5,243 bases of DNA from NCBI GenBank assembly GCA_937896275.1, contig CALBMW010000355.1:1-5243 (forward strand), given 5' to 3'. This document shows positions 4,485 through 5,243 of the stretch, piece by piece (positions within the stretch are counted from its first letter, which is position 1; every line of letters begins with the position of its first letter). The DNA is from an uncultured Myxococcales bacterium. GTDB lineage: Bacteria; Myxococcota_A; Bradymonadia; UBA7976; UBA1532. A program made the translations under genes and the position numbers. The notes below the pieces were generated by a model that saw only the letters and a program-made list of their open reading frames with translations, was not told the DNA's origin and did no database searches.

Positions 4485-5243
4485 ATGCGCCCGGGACGAG
4501 TCGACGCCCTTCTCTTCGGTACGCTCGCGGTCGTGGTGCTCGCCCTGGGCATCGCGCCGGTTCACGCTCAGGGCGCGCCGTGCGTCGACGCGGATCAGGA
4601 CGGCTACGACAGCTGCGCGCCCGGCGATCCCGGCGACGACGGCCGGACCCTGGACTGTGATGACGCCAACGTGTTCGCGCGCCCCGGCAACGACGAGTAC
4701 TGCAACGGCTTCGACCAGGACTGCGACGGCCTGATCGACGAGGGCTACGATCAGGACGGCGACGGCCAGGCCACCTGCGCCGGCGACTGCGACGACGACG
4801 ACCCCACGGTCTACGAGGGCGCCCCCGAGCTCTGCGACGGCCTCGACAACGACTGCGACTACGGCGTCGACGAGGGCTTCGACGAGGACCAGGACGGCGT
4901 CACCACGTGCGGGGGCGACTGCGACGACCACAACCTCCACGCCCGCCCAGGCGCCGACGAGTACTGCGACGGCTTCGACAACAACTGCGATGGCCAGATC
5001 GACGAGGGCTACGACCAGGACGCCGATGGCCAGACCACCTGCGAGGGCGACTGCGACGACACGCACCCGCTGGTCTTCGAGGGCGCCCCCGAGCTGTGCG
5101 ACGCGCTCGACAACGACTGCGACTACGGCGTCGACGAGGACTTCGACGAGGATCAGGACGGCGTCACGACGTGCGGGGGCGACTGCGACGACCACAACAT
5201 CTACGCCCGCCCAAGCGCCGACGAGTACTGCGACGGCTTCGAC
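4485..5243 (+). CDS. Secreted MopE-type metal-binding repeat protein (3' end outside window)
   Basis: The frame is open from the ATG at 4485 to the right edge, giving 253 residues with no stop. A signal peptide is clear: a short basic start, a hydrophobic core (about 9-25) and a cleavage site after APVHA (residue 28). The mature part is Asp-, Gly- and Cys-rich: a divergent first unit (about 33-84), then 44-residue units at 85-128, 129-172, 173-216 and 217-253 (cut). Each complete unit has a DxDxDG calcium-loop-like motif, a TCxGDCDD core and an ELCDGLDNDCD or EYCDGFDNNCD motif, with four Cys per unit. This matches the 'putative metal-binding motif' family (PF11617), named after the copper-binding surface protein MopE of Methylococcus and very common in Myxococcota. 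Disulfide-stabilised metal-binding (probably calcium) units on an exported or surface protein are expected; the ligand is not proven. GAC, GGC and TGC codons dominate, so the antisense strand is also open. The family call is strong; the biological role is unknown. Confidence 0.95.
   Translation, partial: MRPGRVDALLFGTLAVVVLALGIAPVHAQGAPCVDADQDGYDSCAPGDPGDDGRTLDCDDANVFARPGNDEYCNGFDQDCDGLIDEGYDQDGDGQATCAGDCDDDDPTVYEGAPELCDGLDNDCDYGVDEGFDEDQDGVTTCGGDCDDHNLHARPGADEYCDGFDNNCDGQIDEGYDQDADGQTTCEGDCDDTHPLVFEGAPELCDALDNDCDYGVDEDFDEDQDGVTTCGGDCDDHNIYARPSADEYCDGFD
4737..5243 (+). repeat. In-gene tandem repeat, 132-base units alternating A and B
   Basis: Units start at 4737 (A), 4869 (B), 5001 (A) and 5133 (B, cut). 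A-type and B-type units differ: A has EGAPELCDGLDNDCDYGV, B has ARPGADEYCDGFDNNCDGQI. By hand count A and B share 24 of 44 residues, the two A units 36 of 44, and the two B units 33 of 37 visible residues. The higher-order period is therefore 264 bases. Bases 4836-4979 and 5100-5243 differ at 8 of 144 positions, while 4737-4835 and 5001-5099 differ at 15 of 99. The divergent unit before 4737 ends in B-like ARPGNDEYCNGFDQDCDGLI. The array continues past the edge, so the copy number is unknown. Confidence 0.92.

Noticed and set aside
4248..5195. Minus-strand open frame of 315 codons with Val/Ala repeats
   Set aside because: It is the antisense of the Cys/Asp repeat gene. The plus strand has a signal peptide, a consensus ribosome binding site and a recognised repeat family; the antisense frame has none of these.
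4593..5243. CRISPR-like array
   Set aside because: The periodicity is 132 bases in a translated frame with protein-level conservation and no constant repeat with unique spacers; it is a protein repeat.

Overview
The window is very GC-rich, with almost every wobble position G or C. It reads like a chromosomal segment of a myxobacterium-type organism (Myxococcota or a related former deltaproteobacterial lineage). The main reasons are an acidic secreted protein built from MopE-type 'CDGxDNDCDG' metal-binding repeats, a large lipoprotein with a C-terminal lamin-tail-like domain, and a short Cys-Ile-Gly-Lys-Cys-Asp segment after the lipobox. This assignment comes from gene style; no taxonomic marker gene is present.

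Layout, left to right. Positions 2-622 (+) hold the C-terminal part of an MFS transporter cut by the left edge. It converges, with a 13-base gap, on a three-gene block read leftward. In transcription order that block is: a 205-residue polytopic membrane protein (4251 to 3634); a 244-residue polytopic membrane protein (3634 to 2900) coupled to it by a TGATG stop/start overlap; and, after an 80-base gap, a 727-residue lipoprotein (2819 to 636) ending in a lamin-tail-like domain. A 233-base divergent intergenic region (4252-4484) separates the block from a rightward gene starting at 4485. That gene encodes a secreted, Cys- and Asp-rich repeat protein running off the right edge. It has no stop inside the window, and its antisense strand is also open, so simple ORF calling can miss it or prefer the wrong strand.

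How the parts may fit: all four products are predicted to act in or beyond the membrane (inner-membrane transporter, two-component membrane protein pair, lipid-anchored protein, exported metal-binding repeat protein). The overlapping membrane pair is probably translated together and may form a complex. Whether the lipoprotein belongs to the same transcript is unclear. The divergent region carries an 11-base tandem repeat with a small hairpin and a separate GGGGTCC(C)GCG direct repeat, both plausible but unproven control sites. No RNA gene, insertion sequence, CRISPR array or convincing terminator was seen.

The points most worth following up are the alternating A/B architecture (132-base units, 264-base higher-order period) of the repeat gene, the apparent distant kinship of the two adjacent membrane proteins, and a papain-like Cys motif in the lipoprotein. 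None of these amounts to a demonstrated new system.
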